Shown here: piece by piece, positions 1 to 10,300 of the stretch
Layout: each line of letters opens with the position of its first letter
How positions within the stretch are numbered: the first letter of the stretch is position 1
From: Panulirus ornatus
Lineage: Eukaryota; Arthropoda; Malacostraca; Decapoda; Palinuridae
NCBI RefSeq assembly: GCF_036320965.1
Contig: NC_092287.1
Location: 1,236,325-1,300,324 of the forward strand
DNA length: 64,000 nucleotides
Reading direction: 5' to 3'
Made by a program: the position numbers and the translations under genes
Notes under the pieces: generated by a model
The model's input: the letters and a program-made list of their open reading frames with translations, nothing else
Databases searched by the model: none
Told to the model about the DNA's origin: nothing

Positions 1-415
1 CCATTTTTGGTTCAGTCCCTTGACAGCACGTCGTCCCAGGTATACCACATCATTCCAATTCACTCTATTCCTTGCATGCATCTCACACTCCTGTGTGTTC
101 AGGCCCCGATCGCTCAAAATCTTTTTCACTCCATCCTTCCACCTCCAATTTGGTCTCCTGCTTCTCCTTGTTCCCTCCAACTCTGACACATATATCCACT
201 TTTTCAGTCTTTCCTCACTCATTCTCTCCATATGTTCAGACCATTTCAAGACACCCTCTTCTGCTTGTGAACTACACTCTTTATTTCCACACATCTCTCT
301 TATCCTTTCATTACATATTTGATCAAACCACCTCACACAACATATTGTCCTCAGACATTTCATTTCCAACACATCCACCCTTCTCCATAGAACCCTATCT
401 ATAGCCCATGCCTTG
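1..415 (-). mobile_element. LINE ORF2 3'-terminal fragment, degenerate
   Basis: Read on the minus strand this encodes a degraded C-terminal ORF2 segment of an APE-type non-LTR retrotransposon, with a conserved RWKDGVKKILSD-like block and a following RNRVNWNDVVY block. The same block recurs at about 1660-1830 and 4465-4720, which shows it is repetitive. The reading frame is broken and the window edge cuts it. A second repeat in the same orientation abuts it at about 420. It lies in an intron upstream of the BRCT exon at 919, on the opposite strand. Confidence 0.7.
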
Positions 416-419
416 CAGC

Positions 420-570
420 CATTTGTGTGGCTACCCCGCCACACAAACAGCGTCGCTACCCCCTGCTTCAGCGAGGTAGCTCCAGGAAACAGACAAAAAG
501 GCCACATTTGTTCACAGTCTCTAGCTGTCATGTGTAATACACCAAAACCACAGCTCCCTATCCACATTTT
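420..570 (-). repeat. Relic of LINE 3'-UTR / SINE-like tail block
   Basis: It contains GCGAGGTAGC, then a block with CTCTAGCTGTCATGTGTAAT and a following ACCACAGCTCCC. The same ordered blocks occur at 1500-1610 downstream of the better preserved LINE, reversed at 4757-4850, and in weaker form at 53960-54095. There is no coding capacity. Confidence 0.6.
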
Positions 571-918
571 TTTTTTGTTTCATACATATTCGCCACATAT
601 ACAATGTCTAAAGTTTGTTGACTTATTCCATAAAGAAGTTAAGTTACATGTGAAGGGATTTCCTTTATAAGATTTTTTTATTTATTCATTCTTTTTTTAC
701 AGAAAAGTATCCCATGCACATTGGAAGGGTTTGCCATATTTCTTATTTTCCTCAAATCTTTCCTGTGAATTCAAACACGGAGTCTCTATTTCAGTGTTTG
801 TACTTGTATTTAGCTTCTTATTACTGTTTCTCATAAATACCACACTGTGTAATTTCCAAATATTAGAACTACTGTATCTGATTATCTTTTGTATAATATT
901 ATTTTTTTTCAATTGCAG
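571..918 (+). other. Intron sequence upstream of BRCT exon, no gene seen
   Basis: AT-rich sequence with short T runs ends in a polypyrimidine tract and AATTGCAG at 911-918, the acceptor of the BRCT exon. A second TTTTTTACAG at about 690-702 is followed by a frame that soon stops and has no matching donor, so it is not called as an exon. Confidence 0.5.
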
Positions 919-1004
919 CCACTGCCTGATATATTTCATGGTGTTCAAGTCAGCATTCCACACACCATAGACAAGATCGATGTGCTGAAAAGATACATAA
1001 TTGC
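919..1004 (+). CDS. LIG3: BRCT-domain DNA repair protein (DNA ligase 3-like), antepenultimate exon in view
   Basis: This exon begins the C-terminal BRCT domain. Frame 1 reads PLPDIFHGVQVSIP, then LKRYIIA, ending in phase 2 after GC at 1003-1004. The acceptor is TTGCAG at 913-918. The donor is GTATCCTTT at 1005, a U12-type site, and joining to 13463 gives RYIIAYGGVV, which keeps the BRCT core. BRCT domains bind partner BRCT domains or phosphopeptides; in the ligase 3 family this one pairs with XRCC1 in base-excision and single-strand break repair. The DIFxGV start, the ATH motif and a stop right after the domain favour ligase 3, while the final WLWD...QKLQP also resembles XRCC1. Upstream exons with the catalytic domain lie outside the window. 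A strong alternative donor, CAG|GTAAGT, follows at 1051/1052. Confidence 0.72.
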
Positions 1005-1013
1005 GTATCCTTT
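1005..1013 (+). promoter_or_regulatory. U12-type 5' splice site
   Basis: GTATCCTTT matches the U12 donor consensus R-TATCCTTT at every position. It is a poor U2 donor, so its use only makes sense for the minor spliceosome. Using it produces the conserved BRCT reading frame. Confidence 0.82.
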
Positions 1014-1047
1014 ATATACTTTTGATATCTCTCACGTTGAAGATGCA

Positions 1048-1057
1048 TCAGGTAAGT
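1048..1057 (+). promoter_or_regulatory. Strong U2-type 5' splice site inside the U12 intron
   Basis: TCAG|GTAAGT is a near-perfect major-class donor, 47 nt downstream of the U12 donor. It extends the exon in phase 1. With the acceptor after 13434 it adds 75 nt in total, in frame, but this insert carries TGA at 13449. Confidence 0.6.
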
Positions 1058-1229
1058 GATATGAAATTCTGTAACCCATTTATTTTAGATTTTATGACTG
1101 AACTCTTCATAAAGAGCATCATGACAAAGAGTGAGACATAAAAGGTGATCAAGTGTATTGGAGGAATGGTTGAGGTGATGACAAACTGGTACTGGGTCTT
1201 ATTATGTGTTCAGAACAGTTATATTTATT

Positions 1230-1640
1230 TCATTTATTATACTTTGTCGCTGTCTCCCGCATTAGCGAGGTAGCACAAGGAAACAAGACGAAAGAATGGC
1301 CCAACCCACCCACATACACATGTATATACATAAATGCCCACACATGCACATATACATACCTATACATTTCAACGTATACATACATATACATACACAGACA
1401 TATACTTATATACACATGTACATATTCATACTTGCTGCCTTAATCCATTCCCGTCACCACCCTGCCACACATGAAATGGCACCCCCCACCCTCTCCCTCG
1501 CACATGCAAGGTAGTGTTAGGAAAAGACAACAAAGGCCACATTCTTTCACACTCAGTCTCTAGCTGTCATGTGTAATGCGCTGAAGCCACAGCTCCCTTT
1601 CAATATCCAAGCCCCACAAAACCTTTCCATGGTTTACCCC
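1230..1640 (-). mobile_element. LINE 3' UTR and tail
   Basis: On the minus strand the LINE coding part (about 4090 to 1640) runs into a non-coding block. In order this holds an AGCTGTGG...GACAGCTAGAGACTGAG block, a GT/AT-rich microsatellite-like stretch (TGTATATA type), TGGGTGGGTTGGGCCATTC, then GCTACCTCGCTAATGCGGGA and AGACAGCGACAAAG, ending A-rich. The same order is found without ORF2 at 4757-5126 and 61409-61645, so those are probably 5'-truncated copies or SINEs that borrow this tail. Confidence 0.65.
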
Positions 1641-4090
1641 AGATGCTTCACATGCCCTGGTTCAATCCACTGACAGCATGTTGACCCCGATATACCACAT
1701 TGTTCCAATTCACTCTCTTCCTTGCACGCTTTTCACCCTCCTGTATGTTCAGGCCCCAATCGCTCAAAACCTTTTTCACTCCATCCTTCCACCTCCAGTT
1801 TGGTCTCCTACTTCTCCTTTTTCCCTCCACCTCTTGACACGTATATCCTATTTGTCAATCTTTCCTCGCTCATTCTCTCCATGTGACCAAACCATTTCAA
1901 TACACCCTCCTCTGCTCTCTCATCCACACTCTTTTTATTACCACGCATCTCCCTTACCCTTCATTACTTACCCAATCAAACCACCTCACACCACATATTG
2001 TCCTCAAACATCTCATTTCCAACACATCTACCCTCCTTCTCACAACCCTATCTATAGCCCATGCCTCACAACCATATAACATTATTGGAACCATTATTCC
2101 ATCAAACATACCCATTTTTGCTCTTCAAGATAACATTCTTGCCTTCCACACATTCTTCAATGCTCCTAGAACCTACACCCTCTCCCCCACCCTGTGACTC
2201 ACTTCCGCTTCCATGCTTCCATCTGCTGCTAAATCCACTCCCATATATCTAAAACACTTCACTTCCTCCAGTTTTTCTCCATTAAACTTACCTCCCAATT
2301 AACCTGTCCCTCAACCCTACTAAATCTAATAACCTTGCTCTCATTCACATTTACTCTCAGCTTTCTTCTTTCACACACTTTACCAAACTCAGTCATCAGC
2401 TTCTGCAGTTTCTCATCCGAATCAGCCGCCAGCACTGTATCATCAGCGAACAACAAATGACCACTTCTCAAGCCCTCTCATCCACAACAGACTGCATACT
2501 TGACTCTCCAAACATCTTGCATTCACCTCCCTAACAACCCTATCCATAAACAAATTTAACAACCATGGACACATCACACACCCCTGCCACAAACTGACAT
2601 TCACTGGGAACCAATTACTTTCCTCTCTTCTTACTCGTACACATGCCTTACATCCTCGATAAAAACCTTTCACTGCTTATAGCAACTTACCTCCCACACC
2701 ATATATTCTTGATACCTTCCACAGAGCATCTCTATCAACTCTCTCATATACCTTCTCCAGAGCCATAAATGCTTCATGCAGATCCATCTGTTTTTCGAAG
2801 TATTTCTCACATGCATTCTTCAAAGCATACACCTGATCTACACATCCTCCACCACTTCTGAAACCACACTGCTCTTCCCCAATCTGATGCTCTGTACATG
2901 CCTTCACCCTATTAGTCAATACCCTCCCATATGATTTCCCAGGAATACTCAACAAGCTTATTCCACCATCCCCAGGCACTTCACCATAAACCATACATAC
3001 ATTGAATATTCTCACCAACCAGACAACAACACAGTCACCTCCTTTTTTAATAAATTCCACTGCAGTACCATCCAAACCTGTTGCCTTGCCGGCTTTCATC
3101 TTCCGCAAAGCTTTCACTACCTCTTCTCTGTTTACCAAACCATTCTCCCTGACTCTCTCACTTCGCACACCACCTCGACCAAAACACCCAATATTTGCCA
3201 CTCTATCATCAAACACTTTCAACAGACCTTCAAAATACTCAATCCATCTCCTTCTCACTTCACCACTACTTGTTATTACCTCCCCATCAGCCCTCTTCAC
3301 CGATGTTCTCATTTGTTCTCTTGTCTTATGCACTTTATTTACCTCCTTCCAAAACATATTTTTATTCTCCCTAAAAATTTAACAATACTCTCTCACCCCA
3401 ACTTTCATTTACCCTCTTTTTCACCTCTTGCACCTTTCTCTTGATCTCCTGCCTCTTTCTTGTATACATCTCCCAGTCATTTGCATGATTTCCCTGCAAA
3501 AATCACCCAAATGCCTCTTTTTTCTCTTTCACTAACACTCTTACTTCTTCATCCCACCACTCACTACCCTTTCTAATCTGCCTACCTCCCATCTCATGTC
3601 ACAGGCATCTTTTGCGCAAGCCATCACTGCTTCCCTAAATACATCCCATTCCTCCCCCACTCCCCTTACGTCCTTTGTTCTCACCTTTTTCCATTCTGTA
3701 CTCAGTCTCTCCTGGTACTTCCTCACACGTCTCCTTCCCAAGCTCACTTACTCTTACCACTCTCTTTACCCCAACGTTCTCTCGTCTTTTCTGAAAACCT
3801 CTACAGATCTTTACCTTTGCCTCCACAAGATTATGATCAGACATCCCTCCAGTTGCACCTCTCAGCATATTAACATCCAGGTCTCTCTTTCTTGCACCTA
3901 TCAATTAACATGTAATCCAATAACACTATCTGGCCATCTCTCCTACTTACATACGTATACTTATGTATATCTCTCTTTTTAAATCAGGTATTCCCAATCA
4001 CCAGTCCTTTATCAGCACACAAATCTACAAGCTTTTCACCATTTCCATTTACAACACTGAACACCCCATACCCCATGTACACCAATGATT
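1640..4090 (-). mobile_element. APE-type non-LTR retrotransposon ORF2, inactivated
   Basis: Several minus-strand frames together give an endonuclease-reverse transcriptase protein. The end of the endonuclease (MSDHNLVEAKV) is near 3840. An RT segment with KAGKATGLDG, ISLLSIPGKSYGR and EEQCGFRSGGGCVDQ spans 2730-3110. LLFADDTVLAADS, the RT catalytic box, is near 2430, and the C-terminal NWRWKDGVKK block is near 1800. The copy is dead: stops and shifts separate the parts, a stretch between VPGD and GGISLLS is deleted, and the motif A aspartate is replaced (FMALEK where FMDLEK is expected). The clade (RTE-like or Jockey-like) is not resolved. It is antisense to the host gene. Confidence 0.85.
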
Positions 4091-4116
4091 CCCTCAACTG
4101 CCACATTACTCACCTT

Positions 4117-4120
<4 letters not shown>

Positions 4121-4165
<45 letters not shown>
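4121..4165. repeat. (TA)n microsatellite
   Basis: About 22 TA units. It directly follows the A-rich 3' side of the minus-strand SINE-like element at 4166-4400 and may be its tail. Confidence 0.95.
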
Positions 4166-4167
<2 letters not shown>

Positions 4168-4396
4168 TTCTTTCATGCTATTCGCCATTTTCCGCGTTAG
4201 TGAGGTAGCGTTAAGAACAGAGGACTGGGCCTTTGAGGGAATATCCTCATCTGGCCCCCTTCTCTGTTCCTTCTTTGAGAAAAAAAAAAAAAGCAAGAGG
4301 GGAGGATTTCCAGCCCCCCGCTCCCTTCCCTTTTAGTCGCCTTCTACGACACGCAGGGAATACGTGGGAAGTATTCTTTCTCCCCTATCCCCAGGG

Positions 4397-4400
<4 letters not shown>
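4166..4400 (-). mobile_element. SINE-like element with LINE-type 3' end
   Basis: On the minus strand it starts near CCCTGGGGATAGGGG. It then holds GCGTGTCGTAGAAGGCGACT, a G-rich block, an A/T run, AAGGAACAGAGAAGGGGGCC and GAGGATATTCCCTCAAAGGC, and ends with AACGCTACCTCACTAACGCG and AAATGGCGAATAG. A second, 5'-truncated copy lies on the + strand at 40775-40913. The terminal block matches the LINE 3' terminus (CGCTACCTCGCTAACGCGGGA). (TA)n lies on both sides. No ORF and no clear tRNA promoter box were found. Confidence 0.65.

Positions 4401-4463
<63 letters not shown>
4401..4463. repeat. (TA)n microsatellite
   Basis: About 31 TA units lie between the SINE-like element and a further LINE fragment. 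Confidence 0.95.
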
Positions 4464-4465
<2 letters not shown>

Positions 4466-4745
4466 ATTGACAGTACGTCGACCCCGGTATACCACATCGT
4501 TCCAGTTCACTCTATTCCTTGCACGCCTTTCACCCTCCTGCATGTTCAGGCACCGATCACTCAAAATCTTTTTCACTCCATCTTTCCACCTCCAATTTGG
4601 TCTCCCACTTCTCCTCGTTCCCTCCACCTCTGACACATATATCCTCTTGGTCAATCTTTCCTCACTCATTCTCTCCATGTGACCAAACCATTTCAAAACA
4701 CCCTCTTCTGCTCTCTCAACCACACTCTTTTTATTTCCTTACATC
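4464..4745 (-). mobile_element. LINE ORF2 C-terminal fragment
   Basis: The minus-strand frame reads GVLKWFGHMERMSEERLTKR, then RRSGRPNWRWKDGVKK and NRVNWNDVVYRGRR. This is the best preserved copy of the ORF2 C-terminus in the window. Its frame runs into the (TA)n tract, and all upstream domains are missing. Confidence 0.75.
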
Positions 4746-4756
4746 TCTCTTACCCT

Positions 4757-5126
4757 TACATGGTTTCGGTGCATTATTACATGACAGCTAGAGACTGAGT
4801 GTGAACGAATGGGGCCTTTGGTGTCTTTTCCTAGCGCTACCTCGCACACATGAGGGGGGAGGGGGTTGTTATTCCATGTGTGGCGAGGTGGCGATGGGAA
4901 CAAATAAAGGCAGACAGTATGAATTATGTACATGTGTATATATGTATATGTCTGTGTGTGTATATATATGTGTACATTGAGATGTATAGGTATGTATATT
5001 TGCGTGTGTGGACGTGTATGTATATACATGTGTACGTGGGCGGGTTGGGCCATTCTTTCGTCTGTTTTCTTGCGCTACCTCGCTAACGCGGGAGACAGCG
5101 ACAAAGCAAAATAAAATAAAAATATA
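4757..5126 (+). mobile_element. Solo LINE 3' tail / SINE-like copy
   Basis: It carries the same block order as the LINE 3' UTR at 1230-1640 but on the opposite strand: GACAGCTAGAGACTGAG, CGCTACCTCGC, a TGTATATATG microsatellite-like middle, GGGCGGGTTGGGCCATTC, then CGCTACCTCGCTAACGCGGG and AGACAGCGACAAAG. It ends in an A-rich AAATAAAATAAAA tail. Head to head with the ORF2 fragment at 4464-4745, it is a composite or rearranged insertion. Confidence 0.65.
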
Positions 5127-7175
5127 TCATGTCTTTACGCCTTGGTATGAATGCACACACAAACCTGCGTATGTATGTTTGTGCTTCAACTTGCACCTGA
5201 GGTGCACATTAAGAGGAATGTTGGTTGCCCGATGAATGGTAGCTTGTCTTGAGCTTGACATAAAAACCGCAAAATTTGATAACTGGATCAGTGTGGCACA
5301 TTTTCCTGCTCGCGGTAGAGAGCTTGGAACGTCACCATATCTTCACTTATCTTTGCCCTTGGGAACTATGTTTACGGTCGTCCTGATTTCGTGCTGGAAG
5401 TTAGCCTGGATATTATTGTTTCCATGGCTTCATGATTTATTATTTTGCTGATAAAACATTTTTTTTTTTTTTGGGGGGGGGATAAATAGAGATCAGATTT
5501 ACGATGAGTAGTCTTCGGGAACTTGTGATGTAGATATTTAAGTTATTGCTGTACATAATGCAAATTGATATATTGTGGAGAGATTATTTAACGGTTGTGT
5601 TAGTTATACTGTCCAGTAAGTAACGGAGACTGGAATGTATGAACCTGAAAGCCACCTTCTCTCTCACCACCAAGTTGGGAAACGTTCAGTATAAAGTAAA
5701 ATAAGTATACTGTATTAAATCCCGATGAAAAACTAAAGTAAACTTAGAAAAGAAATCAAAGATGGTAGGTAACCATAAATCCCAAATAATCTTAGACGTA
5801 CTTACTAAGTATACGTATTCTATTATTTACTTACTCTAAGTAGGGAGGTGAGTTGCAGGTTGATAATGTCCTGCAATTGGAGCTATGATATCAGATGGCT
5901 GGTAATGTTTGGCAACTTTATTGATAATTGACGGGAAACTATTGTAACCGGCAGTGGTATTGCCATGACGTGAATGAATAAATGTGGTTGATGAAAGTCC
6001 TTTGATGTTTTACGGATTGAAACCACATTTCCTTGGTTGTTTGTTGTGATATTGTACGCTGTTAGTGACGGGAAAACAGCCAGGAGCTTCGGATATGACT
6101 GCTTATGAAATGTATAGTTTTTATAAAGCGATGAACAGGGTCAGGCCTACCGAGGCGAGGGGCGGGAAAAACCGGGCACAATCCTCGTGGCACCGGGCCT
6201 TTCTGGGGCGCGGAGGAGGAGTGACGAAATTGAAAAATAGATATATTAACCAAACAAGAGAAAATGTACATAGTCGACAATTTTTTTCTTTTCCTTACCA
6301 GGGCCCTCCAACTCCAGGGCGACAGTATGCCAACTCTTCCCTAGGGTAGGGCACCTGTGAGGAATTTAATCAAGGGTACAAAGTTTCTTTCGGGCCCCCT
6401 TCCCTTCTCCACGTCTTTTTTTTTTTTTTTTTCATCCATTACGGTTTTATGCCATGAGCTGTAAGGACAAAAAGGGTAAGAAAGATGAGAAGGGTGGAAT
6501 GGAGCGCTCTGTTTAATTTATGCATTTTCTGAGATCTCAGGAAATTCCCGAGCCCCCTTTTGGACCCCCGGGCCCCATGTATGATGTGTACTCCTTGCAC
6601 CCCCTCTCATTGGCCGTGCCTAGGGCCCACAGCTCTCGGTGGCCCTGAACAGCTTGAACGGACGATGACCCGGCCTCAAGTCTGCATTTCATTCATGCTG
6701 TTTTAGCGCGTGAATCTGCGATATATGTCTATGCATCTTTCTGTCAGTCAGCAGTTTACGGTTGTGGATCAGGTACATACAGCCTTTTCACTTTACACAC
6801 GAAGTTGATTCTTTGAGGGAGAGCAGCATCTTCACGTAACACGTGAAACGCTGACACATCTTACAGTATATACACTAGATCTCTGCTTAGATACTTTACG
6901 TGGCTTTATGTTGGTCGATGGTACAACTGGTTTATTCGCTTGGCACCAGCCATGGTACAAGTGTCCTAGATGTATTTGTTTTTGTTTCCGCTGTGACCCC
7001 AATCCATTTACAGCCCGCATCTATTTATTCCTGGTCTGCGTGAACGCCATGAGCAAGACGGGTGTAGATTATCTAATTTGTTCATGAAGGATTTGTCAAG
7101 TTTTAGACACATTTCTTATTTATATTGTATTATCATTTAAGTACCATTGAACTAAATGTTTTGTGGGGGTTGGGA
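5127..7175 (+). other. Intron interior, nothing recognised
   Basis: AT-rich sequence with a T/G run at about 5459-5480 and a T run at about 6418-6432. The short frames here lack known motifs, splice context or coding bias. The stretch 6120-6660 is richer in GGGCCC-type words and may be an old repeat, but no second copy was found in the window. Confidence 0.4.
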
Positions 7176-7179
7176 GAAT

Positions 7180-7605
7180 TCAGGTTAAAGCGCAGGCCGT
7201 CATACCGTCATGTTCAAGGATTGTGAGTGTGGAGAAAGCGTTTTATAAGTTCTTAGGTATCTATAGAACTGATTAGATTTATCTCGCCTTATCTTTAATG
7301 TGGTTGTCATTTAATGTTATTTCTTAAAGTACTTGGAAGTCCTGTGGAGGATTTGAAGACCTTATTTTGTGTCGCTGGAGCAATGGCCATCCGAGATAGT
7401 CGTCAAAGACCCTGGACAGACCAAGTCTTTCGACTACAATTTATCTGTATACTGACCCCTCGAGTACGAGAATGCTATCCTTATGCACGAAAGTACAACC
7501 TTTGGCATGATGACCTACTTCTTTACTTGATCCAATGGGTCACCCCACTTAAGGGTAATACCGTTGTTCTCATGGGTCGCACTGTCATGCTTCAGAGGTT
7601 CAAAC
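7180..7605 (+). repeat. Two degenerate copies of the dispersed GGTCGTACC element
   Basis: Around 7182-7222 the order is AGGTTAAAGCGCA, GGCCGTCATACCGTCATG and TTCAAGG. Around 7552-7600 it is AAGGGTAATACCGTTGTTCT, CATGGGTCGCACTGTCATGC and TTCAGAGG. Both match the family seen at 33469, 38775, 46960 and 51895. An open frame of 147 codons (7314-7757) runs over the second copy and is therefore not called as a gene. Confidence 0.45.
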
Positions 7606-8076
7606 AAACAAGTTTAGTAGCTTGTCTGAGGAAAACTTATCTGGAAAGTTACTTTTTTATGTCAATCCCTCATCGTCCCTCTCCCTTTAAAAACGACGTT
7701 GTTTTCGTTGAGGAGGTAGATGAGTGTTCGACCTTGAGGAGGAAAGTCCAACTCTGAACAACTTGTTGCCGAGCGCACGACTCCATGCACTGCCAGACGT
7801 AGCACATCAGGAACTTTGAAAGTATAAACGAATGTCTTCTGCTGGAGTTGTTGAATATTTTCATATATTTTACATTGACGCTGACACTTTACACAGACCT
7901 ACTGCGCGACATCATGGTGATGATATTATAGTAATGGTGATGTTAACAATATTGCAGTACGAACTCTGTGGCAGAAACTCAGGGCAGTCAACGACAGTTG
8001 TTCGTGTGCGCTAGCATCACCAACGTTGTGGCCACCTGTTGTAGCTAAGTGTTTATTTGCGAGAAATAACGAAACA

Positions 8077-10197
8077 ATGTTAGTTTGTAAGACTGGATTG
8101 AACAAAGCCATTATTGCTTGTCTGAATATCAGAACGACGTGTGTAAGAAGATATGTCAGTGCTTGTGTGAGGAACAGAACAGTTTTCTTGGGGCAGCAAT
8201 GGGCTCCGCATGGGGTGTGTTCAGTAGTGAAGACTCGCATAACACCCAACCGCCCAGCACACTCAAGGGGGCCAAGTGGTAGCTACGACGAATTGCACTC
8301 ACGGTCACTTAACAACAAAGAAGGGTTTTGGGACGAGGTGGGCCGGGGGGTAGAGTGGTTTAAACCGTACACCCAAGTGCTGGATAATTCTCAGGAGCCC
8401 TTCACCAAGTGGTATGTGGGCGGCGAGCTCAACACGTGCCACAACGCTGTTGACCGGCACGTTAACGCTGGCCGAGGAGAGCAGGTGGCTATAATCCATG
8501 ACTCTCCCGTGACTGGCACTGCTAGCAAGATGACCTACTCTCAGCTGCAGGAGGAGGTGTCCTTGCTAGCTGGCGGACTGGCGCAGCTGGGTGTGGGTCC
8601 CGGAGACCGCGTCATGATCTATATGCCCATGGTGCCAGAGGCGGTAGTTGCCATGCTGGCCACCGTACGGCTGGGCGCCGTGCACTCCCTTGTCTTTGGG
8701 GGCTTCGCTGCTCGAGAACTGGCTACCCGCATTTCGCACCTACAGCCCACTGTGATGGTGAGCGCCTCGTGCGGCGTGGAACGCTCCCGCATAGTTCACT
8801 ATAAGCCTATGTTAGACGAGGCCATCGAACTGGCCTCCCACAAGCCCCGCCACTGCGTACTACTGCAGCGGCCGGGTCTGCCGGAGGCGTCCCTGATCCC
8901 TGAGCGGGACTTGGATTGGCAGGATCTCATGAAAACGATGCCGTATGTGGACCCGTATCCTGTGGCCGCTGACCATCCCTGCTACGTGTTATACACCTCT
9001 GGCACCACTGGCCAACCCAAAGGTATCGTGCGGCCCACGGGAGGCCACGCCGCTGTTCTCCCCTGGACCATGAAGGCCATCTATGGCATGGAGCCAGGCG
9101 AGGTGTGGTGGGCAGCCTCGGACCTGGGCTGGATAGTGGGCCATTCGTATATTTGTTATGCTCCCCTGTTTAACGGCAACACCACCATTGTGTACGAGGG
9201 TAAGCCCGTGGACACACCGGATGCCGGTCAGTTCTTCCGTGTGATCGAAGAGCACGGGGTGAGGGGCATGTTTACGGCACCGACGGCGCTGCGGGCCATC
9301 GTACGTAAGGATCCGGAGGCAAAGCTACGCCGCAAGTATGATATCTCATCCCTCAAATACTTGTTTGTAGCTGGTGAACCCCTGGACCACGAGACGCGGC
9401 AGTGGGCAGAGAAGACCTTCCAGGTGCCGGTGCTTGACAACTGGTGGCAGACTGAGACGGGCTATGCCATCACAGCTCACGCAGTCGGCATGAACATGTC
9501 CCTTAACCCCCCTCGTAGCGCATCTGGCAAACCCTTCGTCGGATTCGACCTGAAAATTCTGACGCCCGAGGGTGGCGAGGCGTCCACAGGGGAGCTGGGT
9601 CGTATCGTATCCCGGCTCCCGATGCCCCCAGGGTGCATGTCGACCCTGTACGACGCCTCGGAACGTTACGTGGACAGTTACTTCACCGCTTACCCAGGCT
9701 ATTACGACACCATGGACGCAGGTATGTACGACTCACAGGGTTACGTTAGCATCGTTTCACGTGACGACGACGTTATCAACGTGGCAGGCCACCGCCTGAG
9801 CACCCTGTGCTTGGAAGAGGCCATGCTGGACCACCCGGAGATTGTGGACGCAGCTGTTGTGGGCGTCCCGGACGACATGAAGGGTGAAGTTCCCCTTGGG
9901 TTGTACGTGGCGAGGGAGGGTAACCAAATGACGGAGGAAGAGTTGGCCAAGGAGCTGGTGTCGGTGGTGCGGCGGGTAGTGGGACCAGTGGCCGCCTTCA
10001 GGTTGAGTGCGAGGGTGAAGGGCCTCCCCAGAACCCGCTCGGGGAAAACCGCTAGGAAGAGCATCGCCGACTTGGCCCGGGATAAAACCATCAAGATCTC
10101 TCCTACCATCGAGGACCCGAGTGTTTACGATGACATCTTGGCTGCACTCAAGCGATGCGGCTACGCTCTCAATGCCCCGAAACCTGGGTCACCCTGA
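8077..10197 (+). CDS. ACSS3: Acyl-CoA synthetase short-chain family member 3 (propionyl/acetyl-CoA synthetase), mitochondrial, single exon
   Basis: This is an intact 706-residue member of the ANL adenylate-forming superfamily. It activates propionate or acetate with ATP to the acyl-AMP and then the acyl-CoA, probably in mitochondria. Visible are the P-loop YTSGTTGQPKG (306-316), WWQTETG (456-462), DAGMYDSQGYVSIVSRDDDV from 547, NVAGHRLS (568-575) and the catalytic lysine in RTRSGKTARKS (K657). The tail KISPTIEDPSVYDDI is typical of ACSS3 rather than ACSS1/2. Length is close to vertebrate ACSS3 (about 690). The N-terminus is Arg/Lys-rich and almost free of acidic residues, as in import presequences. 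ATG at 8077 has A at -3 and is the first ATG after an in-frame stop at 7921. There are no introns, although vertebrate orthologues have many. It is GC-richer than its surroundings. A possible acceptor TATTGCAG at 7950-7957 could end a 5'-UTR intron. Confidence 0.93.
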   Translation: MLVCKTGLNKAIIACLNIRTTCVRRYVSACVRNRTVFLGQQWAPHGVCSVVKTRITPNRPAHSRGPSGSYDELHSRSLNNKEGFWDEVGRGVEWFKPYTQVLDNSQEPFTKWYVGGELNTCHNAVDRHVNAGRGEQVAIIHDSPVTGTASKMTYSQLQEEVSLLAGGLAQLGVGPGDRVMIYMPMVPEAVVAMLATVRLGAVHSLVFGGFAARELATRISHLQPTVMVSASCGVERSRIVHYKPMLDEAIELASHKPRHCVLLQRPGLPEASLIPERDLDWQDLMKTMPYVDPYPVAADHPCYVLYTSGTTGQPKGIVRPTGGHAAVLPWTMKAIYGMEPGEVWWAASDLGWIVGHSYICYAPLFNGNTTIVYEGKPVDTPDAGQFFRVIEEHGVRGMFTAPTALRAIVRKDPEAKLRRKYDISSLKYLFVAGEPLDHETRQWAEKTFQVPVLDNWWQTETGYAITAHAVGMNMSLNPPRSASGKPFVGFDLKILTPEGGEASTGELGRIVSRLPMPPGCMSTLYDASERYVDSYFTAYPGYYDTMDAGMYDSQGYVSIVSRDDDVINVAGHRLSTLCLEEAMLDHPEIVDAAVVGVPDDMKGEVPLGLYVAREGNQMTEEELAKELVSVVRRVVGPVAAFRLSARVKGLPRTRSGKTARKSIADLARDKTIKISPTIEDPSVYDDILAALKRCGYALNAPKPGSP

Positions 10198-10254
10198 CAT
10201 AAACGCCAGCACCGATCTCCCTTGTAACCCTGACTCAACCGCCAGTACCGCTGG

Positions 10255-10256
<2 letters not shown>

Positions 10257-10300
<44 letters not shown>

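Noticed and set aside
690..770. Possible extra exon before 919
   Set aside because: The acceptor-like TTTTTTACAG is followed by a frame that stops within about 22 codons and no donor of matching phase was found.
7314..7757. 147-codon frame upstream of ACSS3
   Set aside because: It overlaps a degenerate copy of the dispersed GGTCGTACC repeat and shows no domain, splice context or coding bias.
8026..8076. Upstream extension of the ACSS3 frame to 8026
   Set aside because: Position 8026 is TTG, not ATG. The first ATG in frame is at 8077, with A at -3 and a presequence-like N-terminus.
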